The position numbers were made by a program, and so were the translations under genes. The notes beneath the pieces are model-generated. The model was not told the origin of the DNA, ran no database searches, and saw nothing but the letters and a program-made list of their open reading frames with translations. 43,845 bases of DNA from Bacteroidales bacterium UBA4814 (GTDB lineage Bacteria > Bacteroidota > Bacteroidia > Bacteroidales > UBA7960): positions 15,295 through 59,139 of the forward strand of contig DHFW01000017.1 of the NCBI GenBank assembly GCA_002402465.1, given 5' to 3'. Positions within the stretch are counted from its first letter, which is position 1. Every line of letters starts with the position of its first letter. Positions 8,547-16,454 of the stretch are shown here, one piece after another.

Positions 8547-8867
8547 ATGCAAGCCAAATTACACATAAAAAAAGGAGATACCGTAAAGGTGATTGCCGGT
8601 AACGAGAAAGGTTCACAGGGCAAAGTGTTGGCGGTATATCCTGAAAAACTTAGGGCGCTGGTAGAGGGCGTAAATATGGTGTCGAAGCATACCAAGCCCA
8701 ACGCGGCCAACCCCCAGGGCGGCATTATAAAAAAAGAAGCCCCCATACATCTCTCCAACCTTATGCTGATCGACGGTAAAGGCTATGCCACCCGCATCGG
8801 CCGTAAGCGCGATGAGAAAGGCAAACTGGTTCGTTATTCCAAAAAGACAGGGGAGGTAATTAAGTAA
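8547..8867 (+). CDS. rplX: 50S ribosomal protein L24
   Basis: uL24 is an assembly initiator of the large subunit. The 106-residue product has a KOW motif near residues 8-28 (KKGDTVKVIAGNEKGSQGKV) and the downstream IIKKEAPIHLSNLMLID segment. Its stop codon shares one base with the rplE start (TAATG at 8865-8869), a sign of coupled translation. Confidence 0.96.
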   Translation: MQAKLHIKKGDTVKVIAGNEKGSQGKVLAVYPEKLRALVEGVNMVSKHTKPNAANPQGGIIKKEAPIHLSNLMLIDGKGYATRIGRKRDEKGKLVRYSKKTGEVIK

Positions 8868-9424
8868 TGAGCTACAATCCTAGACTTAAGCAGAAATATA
8901 CCGAGGAAATTGTTCCTGCCCTGATGCAGGAATTCCAGTATAAGAGCCAGATGGAAACTCCCAGGTTGCTCAAAATCAGCCTTAACCAAGGCGTTGGTGA
9001 TGCCATCACCGATAAAAAGATCATTGAAGCTGCACTGGAAGAAATGACCCAGATATCTGGCCAGAAAGCCGTTGCAACCAAATCGAAGAAAGACATCTCG
9101 AACTTTAAGCTCAGAAGAGGAATGCCCATTGGCGTGCGCGTGACCCTTCGTGGCGAGCGGATGTACGAATTTCTTGACCGGTTGATTTCGGTGTCACTCC
9201 CGCGAATCCGCGACTTCAAGGGAATTAATGAGAAAGGTTTCGACGGCCGTGGTAACTTTACACTGGGCGTTCCTGAGCAAATCATTTTCCCTGAAATAAA
9301 CATCGACAAGGTAAACCGCATCGGCGGCATGGATATTACTTTTGTAACCAGTGCCAAAACCGATAAGGAAGCCTTTGCCCTGTTGCGCGAATTCGGTCTT
9401 CCATTCAAGAACCTCAAAAAATAA
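8867..9424 (+). CDS. rplE: 50S ribosomal protein L5
   Basis: uL5 binds 5S rRNA in the central protuberance. The 185-residue product has the MPIGVRVTLRGERMYEFLDRL and GNFTLGVPEQIIFPEI segments typical of the family. The start ATG overlaps the rplX stop by one base. Confidence 0.97.
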   Translation: MSYNPRLKQKYTEEIVPALMQEFQYKSQMETPRLLKISLNQGVGDAITDKKIIEAALEEMTQISGQKAVATKSKKDISNFKLRRGMPIGVRVTLRGERMYEFLDRLISVSLPRIRDFKGINEKGFDGRGNFTLGVPEQIIFPEINIDKVNRIGGMDITFVTSAKTDKEAFALLREFGLPFKNLKK

Positions 9425-9433
9425 CATTGAATA

Positions 9434-9703
9434 ATGGCAAAAGAGTCAATAAAAGCCCGCGAGCTTAAAAGAGCAAAACTGGTTGCAAAGTACGCTGCAA
9501 AAAGGGCCGAACTGAAAGCCCAGGGCGATTACGAAGCCTTGCAAAAACTTCCTAAGAATGCATCGCCCGTGCGCCTGCACAATCGCTGTAAGCTTACTGG
9601 ACGTCCAAAAGGCTATATGCGCCAGTTTGGAATCAGCCGTATCAATTTCCGCGAAATGGCTAACAACGGCCTCATTCCCGGCGTGACCAAAGCCAGCTGG
9701 TAG
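9434..9703 (+). CDS. rpsN: 30S ribosomal protein S14, zinc-free type
   Basis: uS14 helps assemble the small-subunit head. The 89-residue product is the long form without zinc ligands. The C-terminal region reads NRCKLTGRPKGYMRQFGISR and has a single cysteine where the short zinc form has CxxC pairs. This is the same type as E. coli S14. It lies in standard position between rplE and rpsH. Confidence 0.96.
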   Translation: MAKESIKARELKRAKLVAKYAAKRAELKAQGDYEALQKLPKNASPVRLHNRCKLTGRPKGYMRQFGISRINFREMANNGLIPGVTKASW

Positions 9704-9735
9704 TAATTTTTAAACACAACTTTTATAAATACACA

Positions 9736-10134
9736 ATGGTAACCGATCCAATTGCAGATTATCTGACCAGAATAAGGAATGCCGTGAAGGCCAATCACAG
9801 GATTGTAGAAATTCCTGCATCGAATCTCAAGAAGGGGATCACCAAAATTCTTTTTGAAAAAGGCTATATCCTCAATTATAAATTTGAGGACGACAAGATG
9901 CCTGCTATGATCAAGATCGCTTTGAAGTACCACCCGGTAACCAAGGTGCCTGCTATTAACGAAATTACCAGGATCAGTAAGCCTGGTTTGCGTCAGTATT
10001 GCAGCGCCGACGAGCTTCCCCGCGTACTCAACGGCCTTGGCATAGCCATTATTTCCACTTCCAAAGGTTTGATCACTGATAAAGAGGCCCGCGAACTTAA
10101 CGTAGGCGGTGAAGTAATTTGTTACGTAAGCTAA
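9736..10134 (+). CDS. rpsH: 30S ribosomal protein S8
   Basis: uS8 is a primary 16S rRNA-binding protein; in E. coli it represses the spc operon. The 132-residue product begins with the family pattern TDPIADYLTRIRNA and ends with the conserved STSKGLITDKEARELNVGGEVICYV. Its TAA stop (10132-10134) abuts the unusual Shine-Dalgarno of rplF. Confidence 0.97.
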   Translation: MVTDPIADYLTRIRNAVKANHRIVEIPASNLKKGITKILFEKGYILNYKFEDDKMPAMIKIALKYHPVTKVPAINEITRISKPGLRQYCSADELPRVLNGLGIAIISTSKGLITDKEARELNVGGEVICYVS

Positions 10135-10140
10135 AGGAGG
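10135..10140 (+). promoter_or_regulatory. Perfect Shine-Dalgarno sequence before rplF
   Basis: AGGAGG lies 6 bases before the rplF ATG, directly after the rpsH stop; the wider block is AAAGGAGGGG (10133-10142). Spacing is ideal by the E. coli standard. The other genes in this window have no comparable site, as is usual for Bacteroidota, so this one stands out. Confidence 0.7.
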
Positions 10141-10146
10141 GGAAAA

Positions 10147-10704
10147 ATGTCAAGAATAGGAAAATTGCCCATAAGACTGCCCGCGGGCGTGACCGTTCAG
10201 GTATCCGACAACAATGTCGTAACCGTGAAAGGCCCCAAAGGCGAATTGAAACAAGCCGTTGACCAGGATATCAAAGTTAAGATTGAAGACGGCACGTTGC
10301 ATGTAGAACGTCCATCGGAACAGAAAAGGCATAAGGCCCTTCATGGTCTTTACCGCTCGCTCATAAACAATATGGTTATTGGCGTATCCGAAGGTTATAA
10401 AATAGTTCAGGAGTTGGTTGGAGTTGGTTACAAAGCCTCAAACGAAGGCAACCTGCTCGAACTCTCGCTGGGTTATTCGCACAATATCTTCTTTGAGTTG
10501 CCTCAGGAGATTAAACTGCAAACTATTACTGAAAGGGGAAAGAACCCCACCATTATTCTCGAATCGCACGACAAGCAGCTTATCGGACAGGTAGCGGCCA
10601 AGATTCGTTCCCTGCGCAAGCCCGAGCCTTACAAAGGTAAAGGTATTCGCTTCCAGGGCGAGGTTCTTCGTCGTAAAGCTGGTAAGGCAGCCGGTGCTAA
10701 GTAA
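10147..10704 (+). CDS. rplF: 50S ribosomal protein L6
   Basis: uL6 lies near the factor-binding site of the large subunit. The 185-residue product begins MSRIGKLPIRLPAGVTVQ and ends with the conserved PEPYKGKGIRF segment. Two related L6 domains fit residues 1-80 and 82-185. Unlike its neighbours it has a full, well-spaced Shine-Dalgarno sequence. Confidence 0.97.
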   Translation: MSRIGKLPIRLPAGVTVQVSDNNVVTVKGPKGELKQAVDQDIKVKIEDGTLHVERPSEQKRHKALHGLYRSLINNMVIGVSEGYKIVQELVGVGYKASNEGNLLELSLGYSHNIFFELPQEIKLQTITERGKNPTIILESHDKQLIGQVAAKIRSLRKPEPYKGKGIRFQGEVLRRKAGKAAGAK

Positions 10705-10734
10705 TTTTTGTAAATTTTTTAATTCCTTATCAGG

Positions 10735-11094
10735 ATGGCAACAAATAAGAAACTTAATAGAAGGACTAAGATAAAATACCGCATTCGCAAGAGAGTGCAT
10801 GGCACAACCGAGCGTCCGCGTCTGACGGTATTCCGTAGCAATAAGGCCATTTATGCCCAGGTAATTAATGACCTGGAAGGCCGTACCCTGGTGTCAGCTT
10901 CCTCCATTTCGAAAGAACTGGCCGAAAAGAAAATGACCAAAACAGAAACTGCCAAAGAAGTGGGCAAATTGCTTGCTGGCAAGGCAAAAGAAGCTGGTAT
11001 CGAAAAGGTTGTTTTCGACCGTAACGGTTATTTGTATCACGGACGAGTAAAATCATTGGCAGAAGGCGCCCGCGAAGGGGGTTTAAAATTCTAA
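10735..11094 (+). CDS. rplR: 50S ribosomal protein L18
   Basis: uL18 binds 5S rRNA with L5. The 119-residue product has a basic N-terminus (RRTKIKYRIRKRVHGT) followed by RPRLTVFRSNKAIYAQVI, then KVVFDRNGYLYHGRVKSLAEGAREGGL at the end; these are diagnostic. It is 30 bases after rplF and 4 before rpsE. Confidence 0.97.
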   Translation: MATNKKLNRRTKIKYRIRKRVHGTTERPRLTVFRSNKAIYAQVINDLEGRTLVSASSISKELAEKKMTKTETAKEVGKLLAGKAKEAGIEKVVFDRNGYLYHGRVKSLAEGAREGGLKF

Positions 11095-11098
11095 GAAC

Positions 11099-11617
11099 AT
11101 GACAAACGCGAATATCAAGAAAATAAAGTCAAGCGAAATCGAATTCAAAGACAGGCTCGTTAGCATCCAGCGCGTTACCAAGGTAACCAAGGGTGGTCGT
11201 ACCTTTAGCTTTTCTGCCATTGTAGTGGTTGGCAACGAGAATGGCGTAGTTGGTTATGGGCTTGGCAAAGCCAAGGAAGTAACCACCGCTATCAGCAAGG
11301 GCATTGATGATGCCAAGAAGCATCTCATTAAGGTTCCCGTGCACAAAGGCACCATTCCGCACACCCAGGAGGGTAAGTATAGCGGTGCCCGCGTACTCAT
11401 TAAGCCTGCCTCGCACGGTACCGGTGTAATCGCCGGTGGTGCCATGCGCGCCGTACTCGAAAGTGTTGGTGTAACCGACGTACTTGCCAAGTCGAAAGGT
11501 TCATCGAACCCCCACAGTGTTGTAAAAGCCACCATCGATGCCCTTACCAAACTCAGGGATCCTTTCACCGTGGCGCAACAGCGTGGTATTGAGGTCGAAA
11601 AAGTCTTTAAAGGTTAA
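11099..11617 (+). CDS. rpsE: 30S ribosomal protein S5
   Basis: uS5 is part of the mRNA helicase and decoding-fidelity region of the small subunit. The 172-residue product has the double-stranded-RNA-binding-like start (FKDRLVSIQRVTKVTKGGR), the VVGNENGVVGYGLGKAKEV loop and the second domain around SKGSSNPHSVVKATIDAL. It is followed by 63 untranslated bases before rpmD, slightly more than is usual here. Confidence 0.97.
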   Translation: MTNANIKKIKSSEIEFKDRLVSIQRVTKVTKGGRTFSFSAIVVVGNENGVVGYGLGKAKEVTTAISKGIDDAKKHLIKVPVHKGTIPHTQEGKYSGARVLIKPASHGTGVIAGGAMRAVLESVGVTDVLAKSKGSSNPHSVVKATIDALTKLRDPFTVAQQRGIEVEKVFKG

Positions 11618-11680
11618 ATGTGGCATAGGTTCCGCAAAGAACCCATTAGCCATTACCAGTTATCTGAAAAACACTGAGAG

Positions 11681-11866
11681 ATGAAAAAATATAAAATTGT
11701 TCAGGTTAAAAGCGGCATTGGCCGGCCCGACCGTCAGAAAAGAACACTGATAGCCCTTGGCCTGCGCAAGCTGAACCGCCCCGTTGTGGTTGAAGGCAGC
11801 CCCCAGGTTGAAGGCATGATCAATGCTGTGAAGCACTTGCTCCATGTGGAAGAAGTGAGTGAATAA
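11681..11866 (+). CDS. rpmD: 50S ribosomal protein L30
   Basis: uL30 is a small large-subunit protein not present in every bacterium. The 61-residue product contains the core pattern IVQVKSGIGRPDRQKRTLIALGLRKLNR and ends in a helix with MINAVKHLLHVEE. Length and position between rpsE and rplO are standard. Confidence 0.95.
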   Translation: MKKYKIVQVKSGIGRPDRQKRTLIALGLRKLNRPVVVEGSPQVEGMINAVKHLLHVEEVSE

Positions 11867-11904
11867 TTTGGTTTTGTTCAATAATTTTAAATTTGCACTA
11901 TAAA

Positions 11905-12351
11905 ATGGATTTAAGCAATCTTAAACCAGCAAAAGGTTCCGTAAAAACCAGCAAGCGTATTGGTCGCGGAGAGGGTTCAGGCAGAGGCGGAACTTCCACA
12001 AGGGGTCATAAAGGTGCCCAGTCGCGTTCGGGCTATAGCCGTAAGGCTGGCTTCGAGGGCGGGCAAATGCCGCTTGTAAGGCGCGTGCCCAAATTTGGTT
12101 TCAAAAACCCCAACCGTGTGGAATATGCGGGTATCAATATAGACGTGATCCAGAAACTGGCCGAAGAGAAGGGCCTTGAGGTGATCGACGTTAATGTATT
12201 GATTGAAAATGGCCTGGTATCGAAAAAAGACCTGGTAAAGGTTTTGGGCCGTGGTAACCTCACTGCCAAAGTTGAAGTGACTGCCCATGCATTTTCGGCC
12301 GCAGCCGTCAAAGCGATTGAAGCCAATGGTGGAAAAGTAAACACGCTTTAA
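11905..12351 (+). CDS. rplO: 50S ribosomal protein L15
   Basis: uL15 is a late-assembly large-subunit protein with a long basic arm. From the ATG at 11905 it has 148 residues (MDLSNLKPAKGS). The glycine-rich arm (GRGEGSGRGGTSTRGHKGAQ, about 22-41) is typical. A TTG 12 bases upstream (11893) is in frame but adds only four residues and does not match the family start. Confidence 0.95.
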   Translation: MDLSNLKPAKGSVKTSKRIGRGEGSGRGGTSTRGHKGAQSRSGYSRKAGFEGGQMPLVRRVPKFGFKNPNRVEYAGINIDVIQKLAEEKGLEVIDVNVLIENGLVSKKDLVKVLGRGNLTAKVEVTAHAFSAAAVKAIEANGGKVNTL

Positions 12352-12360
12352 TACAACGTA

Positions 12361-13713
12361 ATGAAACGATTTTTCCAAACGCTGCAAAATATTTACAGGA
12401 TCGAAGACCTTCGCATCCGCATAATAAACACCCTTGGTTTTATTTTAATATACCGTCTGGGGTCTTTTATTGTGTTGCCCGGCGTAGATCCTGCCCAGTT
12501 AGATCAGCTTCAGGCTCAAACCCAGGAGGGTCTGCTGGGTCTGCTGAATATGTTCTCTGGCGGCGCTTTTTCCAATGCCTCCATTTTTGCATTGGGTATT
12601 ATGCCTTATATCAGCGCCTCCATTGTTATTCAGCTGTTAGGAATAGCAGTTCCTTACTTCCAGCGCCTGCAGAAAGAAGGCGAAAGCGGCCGCAAAAAGA
12701 TCAACCAAATCACCAGGTACCTCACCGTGCTTATTACCGGTGCACAGGCTCCTGCCTACCTGGCAAACCTTATTGGACAGCTTCCTCCGGAAGCCATTTC
12801 ACCCTTCGATCCGGCAGCTACCTCACCCTCTACTTTCTTTATGATCTCTTCGGTAATCATTCTGATTGCAGGTACCATGTTTGTAATGTGGCTGGGTGAA
12901 AGAATTACCGATAAAGGGATCGGAAACGGTATTTCGCTCATTATCATGATAGGTATTATTGCCCGTCTGCCCTTTGCCCTCTTTGGCGAGTTTATTGCCC
13001 GCTCTACAGGAGGTGGTGGTTTGGTAGTGTTCCTCATTGAAATTGTGATTTTGATGGCCGTGGTGGTGCTGAGCATCATGCTGGTGCAGGGTACCCGCCG
13101 TATTCCGGTTCAGTTTGCAAAACGTATTGTTGGTAACAAGCAGTATGGCGGGGTGCGCCAGTATATTCCGCTTAAGGTGAATGCCGCTGGGGTAATGCCA
13201 ATTATCTTTGCCCAGGCAATCATGTTTATTCCCATAATCCTGGCTGGTTTTTCCGAGTCATTGGGAGGTTTTGCCGCCACCATGTCTAATTTCACCGGGT
13301 TTTGGTATAACTTCACCTTTGCTGTACTGATCATCTTGTTTACTTATTTTTATACTGCCATTACTGTGAACCCTAACCAAATGGCAGAAGACATGAAAAA
13401 GAATGGCGGTTTTATTCCTGGTGTGAAGCCTGGTAAGAAAACGGCCGAATTTATCGACAATGTTATGTCGAAAATTACCCTTCCGGGATCGTTGTTCCTT
13501 GCTTTTGTAGCCATCATGCCTGCACTGGTCAGCTTGATGGGCGTTACCGGGCAGTTTGCCCAGTTCTTTGGCGGTTCTTCGCTCCTGATTATGGTAGGGG
13601 TTGTATTGGATACATTGCAGCAGATCGAAAGTCATCTTTTAATGCGTCATTACGATGGACTTACCAAATCGGGTAGGATTAAGGGACGTTCATCTATGGG
13701 AATGACCGGCTAA
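12361..13713 (+). CDS. secY: Protein translocase subunit SecY
   Basis: SecY is the inner-membrane channel for Sec export and membrane insertion. The 450-residue product has about ten hydrophobic segments. Recognisable parts are the N-terminal IEDLRIRIINTLGFILIYRLG, the GGAFSNASIFALGIMPYISASI plug and TM2 region, and the cytoplasmic loop with QGTRRIPVQFAKRI. The C-terminus ends in a short basic tail. It follows rplO directly. adk, the usual neighbour in many other phyla, is missing. Confidence 0.97.
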   Translation: MKRFFQTLQNIYRIEDLRIRIINTLGFILIYRLGSFIVLPGVDPAQLDQLQAQTQEGLLGLLNMFSGGAFSNASIFALGIMPYISASIVIQLLGIAVPYFQRLQKEGESGRKKINQITRYLTVLITGAQAPAYLANLIGQLPPEAISPFDPAATSPSTFFMISSVIILIAGTMFVMWLGERITDKGIGNGISLIIMIGIIARLPFALFGEFIARSTGGGGLVVFLIEIVILMAVVVLSIMLVQGTRRIPVQFAKRIVGNKQYGGVRQYIPLKVNAAGVMPIIFAQAIMFIPIILAGFSESLGGFAATMSNFTGFWYNFTFAVLIILFTYFYTAITVNPNQMAEDMKKNGGFIPGVKPGKKTAEFIDNVMSKITLPGSLFLAFVAIMPALVSLMGVTGQFAQFFGGSSLLIMVGVVLDTLQQIESHLLMRHYDGLTKSGRIKGRSSMGMTG

Positions 13714-13714
13714 A

Positions 13715-14527
13715 ATGCCTGCAGTAATGGTTCATTACAAGACTAACGAAGAAATTGAATTAATAAGGGAAAGTTCTTTGCTTGTTGCTAAAACGCTGGC
13801 AGAGGTTGCCCGGTATATCAGGCCTGGCATCACTACCCAGCACCTCGACCAAGTGGCCGAAACGTTTATTCGCGATCATGGTGCTTCGCCCGGCTTCAAG
13901 GGATATAATGGTTTTCCGTATACCCTTTGTATTTCGCCAAACGAAGTGGTCGTTCACGGGTTTCCTTCCAGAAAGGAATTGAAAGAAGGAGACATTGTGT
14001 CGGTCGACTGTGGGGTGCTTAAAAATGGTTTTTACGGTGACTCTGCCTACACATTTGCCATTGGTGAAATCAGTGAAACGCTCAAGCGGCTGTTGAAAGT
14101 TACCCATGCGAGCCTTTTGCTCGGTATTGAGCAGGCTGTTGAAGGGAACACTTTGGGCGATATTTCAGGCACCATTCAGCAATATGCCGAAAGGGCAGGC
14201 TTTACAGTAGTGCGCGAGTTGGTAGGCCACGGTTTGGGCCGCAACCTGCACGAAGCACCCGAAGTTCCGAATTTCGGAACAAAGGGCAAAGGCCTTAAGC
14301 TGAAGGAAGGACTGGTAATAGCTATTGAACCAATGATCAATATGGGGCAACGTTTTGTGGTTCAGGAAAAAGATGGGTGGACCATTCGTACTTCAGACCG
14401 CAAACCCTCAGCCCATTACGAACATACCATTGCCGTGAGGCAGGGCAAAGCAGATGTGTTATCATCGTTTCAGTATATTGAAGAAGCTTTGAGGGAAAAC
14501 CAAAATAATTCAATCATTATTCGCTAA
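13715..14527 (+). CDS. map: Methionine aminopeptidase, type I
   Basis: This cytosolic metalloenzyme removes the initiator methionine from new proteins. The 270-residue product has the metal ligands of the family in IVSVDCGVLKNGFYGDSAYTF (two Asp), GHGLGRNLHE (His), IAIEPM (Glu) and YEHTIAV (Glu). No zinc-finger or SH3-type N-terminal extension is present. The ATG at 13715 comes 2 bases after the secY stop; a second ATG at 13727 would remove four residues. The C-terminus runs about 15 residues past the last motif. Confidence 0.96.
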   Translation: MPAVMVHYKTNEEIELIRESSLLVAKTLAEVARYIRPGITTQHLDQVAETFIRDHGASPGFKGYNGFPYTLCISPNEVVVHGFPSRKELKEGDIVSVDCGVLKNGFYGDSAYTFAIGEISETLKRLLKVTHASLLLGIEQAVEGNTLGDISGTIQQYAERAGFTVVRELVGHGLGRNLHEAPEVPNFGTKGKGLKLKEGLVIAIEPMINMGQRFVVQEKDGWTIRTSDRKPSAHYEHTIAVRQGKADVLSSFQYIEEALRENQNNSIIIR

Positions 14528-14533
14528 GATTAT

Positions 14534-14752
14534 ATGGCAAAACAGGCATCAATACAACAAGACGGCGTGGTGATCGAATCCCTTGGCAACGCAATGTTCA
14601 GGGTGGAGCTCGAAAACGGCCACGTAATCACGGCCCATATATCAGGCAAAATGCGTATGCACTATATCAAAATTTTGCCTGGTGATAAGGTGAAAGTAGA
14701 AATGTCGCCCTATGATCTTACAAAAGGTCGAATTACATTTAGGTACAAGTAA
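14534..14752 (+). CDS. infA: Translation initiation factor IF-1
   Basis: IF-1 is a one-domain OB-fold protein that blocks the A site during initiation. At 72 residues it has exactly the usual length. It contains VIESLGNAMFRVELENGHVI and the C-terminal YDLTKGRITFRYK. It sits between map and rpmJ, as in many spc operons. Confidence 0.97.
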   Translation: MAKQASIQQDGVVIESLGNAMFRVELENGHVITAHISGKMRMHYIKILPGDKVKVEMSPYDLTKGRITFRYK

Positions 14753-14785
14753 TAGATTTTATAACACACACAAATACACTGAAAA

Positions 14786-14902
14786 ATGAAAGTCAGAGTG
14801 TCGGTTAAGAAAAGAAGCCCCGAGTGCAAGATCGTTCGCAGGAAAGGGAAGATTTACGTCATTAACAAAAAGAATCCCAAGTACAAACAACGTCAGGGAT
14901 AA
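14786..14902 (+). CDS. rpmJ: 50S ribosomal protein L36, zinc-free type
   Basis: bL36 is the smallest ribosomal protein. I read a 38-residue frame from the ATG at 14786 to TAA at 14900-14902, opening MKVRVSVKKRSPECKIVRRK and ending PKYKQRQG. The single cysteine means the zinc ribbon (four ligands in the usual type) is missing, as known for Bacteroidota L36. It precedes rpsM by 29 bases. Confidence 0.95.
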   Translation: MKVRVSVKKRSPECKIVRRKGKIYVINKKNPKYKQRQG

Positions 14903-14931
14903 GAGTCTGTAATTTAACAAGTTGAAATCAT

Positions 14932-15309
14932 ATGGCACGTATAGCTGGAGTTGACATTCCGAGAAACAAAAGAGGCGTTATCAGCCTTACCTACATTTAT
15001 GGTATTGGCAGGAGCACAGCCGCCCAGATACTTGATGAGGCCGGAGTAGACCAATCTGTGAAGGTTGAACAGTGGAACGACGATCAGTTGACGGCGATCC
15101 GCAACATTATCAACGAGAAGTACAAGGTAGAAGGTTCACTGCGTTCAGAGGTACAAATGAACATCAAACGCTTGATGGACATTGGCTGCTATCGTGGTAT
15201 TCGCCACCGTATCGGACTACCGCTCAGGGGGCAGAAAACCAAGAACAACGCCCGTACCCGCAAAGGGAAGAAAAAGACCGTTGCTAACAAGAAGAAGGCA
15301 ACCAAGTAA
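14932..15309 (+). CDS. rpsM: 30S ribosomal protein S13
   Basis: uS13 in the small-subunit head contacts the large subunit and P-site tRNA. The 125-residue product starts MARIAGVDIPRNKRGVISLT and has the helix-two-turn-helix IYGIGRSTAAQIL and the basic end GLPLRGQKTKNNARTRKGK. It opens the alpha-operon part of the cluster. Confidence 0.97.
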   Translation: MARIAGVDIPRNKRGVISLTYIYGIGRSTAAQILDEAGVDQSVKVEQWNDDQLTAIRNIINEKYKVEGSLRSEVQMNIKRLMDIGCYRGIRHRIGLPLRGQKTKNNARTRKGKKKTVANKKKATK

Positions 15310-15373
15310 TCCATAATTTTTTGAAGTGGGTGCATCAGCACCCCTTGATCAGAGCAAAAACCGTTTAAAAACA

Positions 15374-15772
15374 ATGGCAAAATCAACCAAAGGCGCAAGG
15401 AGCGTCAAGAAAAGAGTTGTAAAGGTTGAGCCTCTCGGACAGGCCCACATTTTCGCTTCTTTCAACAATATTATCGTTACGCTGACCAACCAGAACGGAC
15501 AGGTTATCTCTTGGTCGTCGGCCGGAAAAATGGGTTTTAAGGGTTCGAAAAAGAACACTCCCTATGCCGGACAGATGGCTGCCGGTGATGCTGCTAAGGT
15601 AGCTTACGACCTTGGCCTTCGCAAAGTGAAGGTTTTCGTTAAAGGACCCGGATCGGGACGCGAGTCGGCCATCCGTACCCTGCATGCCTCAGGTATTGAG
15701 GTGATGGAAATCATGGATGTGACTCCGCTGCCGCACAATGGCTGCCGTCCGCCCAAGAGAAGGAGAGTATAA
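15374..15772 (+). CDS. rpsK: 30S ribosomal protein S11
   Basis: uS11 lies on the platform next to the mRNA exit path. From the ATG at 15374 the product has 132 residues, beginning MAKSTKGARSVKKRV, with the conserved GPGSGRESAIRTLHASGIEV and DVTPLPHNGCRPPKRRRV end. The open frame extends up to a GTG at 15326, but those 16 extra residues have no family counterpart. Confidence 0.96.
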   Translation: MAKSTKGARSVKKRVVKVEPLGQAHIFASFNNIIVTLTNQNGQVISWSSAGKMGFKGSKKNTPYAGQMAAGDAAKVAYDLGLRKVKVFVKGPGSGRESAIRTLHASGIEVMEIMDVTPLPHNGCRPPKRRRV

Positions 15773-15814
15773 CCATTTGTTATTTGTGTTTGTAAATAAA
15801 GATTTAAACAACCC

Positions 15815-16420
15815 ATGGCAAGATATTTAGGCCCCAAAACAAAAATAGCCCGCAAGTTTGGCGAACCCATCTTCGGCGCTGATAAGGCATTTGAAAAAAA
15901 GAAATACCCCCCGGGACAACACGGGCAGTCGAAGAAGCGCAAGAAAATGTCGGAATACGGTGTGCAGCTTCTGGAAAAACAAAAAGCCAAGTATACTTAT
16001 GGCCTGCTGGAGCGTCAGTTCTCCAACACTTTTAAGAAAGCTTTGCGCATGAAGGGTATTACCGGTGAAAATCTGCTGGCCCTGCTCGAAGCCCGCCTGG
16101 ACAATGTGGTTTTCCGCTTGGGTATTGCTCCCTCGCGTCGCGCTGCCCGACAGCTGGTAGGACACCGCCACATTACCGTGAACGGCCAAGTTACCAACAT
16201 CCCTTCCTTTACCGTGAAACCTGGAGACATCATTGGAGTTCGAGAAAAGTCGAAAAGCCTCGAATTTATTGTTGATTCCCTGGCAGCACGCCCAAGCAGC
16301 TACAGCTGGCTTGAGTGGGACCGGGAAACCATGCAGGGTAAATTTCTGAACATGCCCGAAAGGGAAGCTATCCCCGAGAATATCAAGGAACAGCTTATCG
16401 TGGAACTTTACTCCAAGTAA
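15815..16420 (+). CDS. rpsD: 30S ribosomal protein S4, zinc-free type
   Basis: uS4 is a primary 16S assembly protein and, in E. coli, the alpha-operon repressor. The 201-residue product starts MARYLGPKTKIARKFGEPIF, without the zinc-binding cysteines seen in some S4 proteins. An S4 RNA-binding domain covers about residues 90-155 (RLDNVVFRLGIAPSRRAARQ and HITVNGQ). It precedes rpoA by 34 bases. Confidence 0.97.
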   Translation: MARYLGPKTKIARKFGEPIFGADKAFEKKKYPPGQHGQSKKRKKMSEYGVQLLEKQKAKYTYGLLERQFSNTFKKALRMKGITGENLLALLEARLDNVVFRLGIAPSRRAARQLVGHRHITVNGQVTNIPSFTVKPGDIIGVREKSKSLEFIVDSLAARPSSYSWLEWDRETMQGKFLNMPEREAIPENIKEQLIVELYSK

Positions 16421-16454
16421 TGATCAATCTTTTTTTTATCAAAAACCAACAATA

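Noticed and set aside
11618..11677. 19-codon frame between rpsE and rpmD (MWHRFRKEPISHYQLSEKH)
   Set aside because: It directly follows the rpsE stop and could be a coupling peptide, but it is too short to judge and nothing supports translation.
15326..15373. GTG start adding 16 residues to S11
   Set aside because: The S11 family begins near MAKSTKG; the extra residues have no counterpart.
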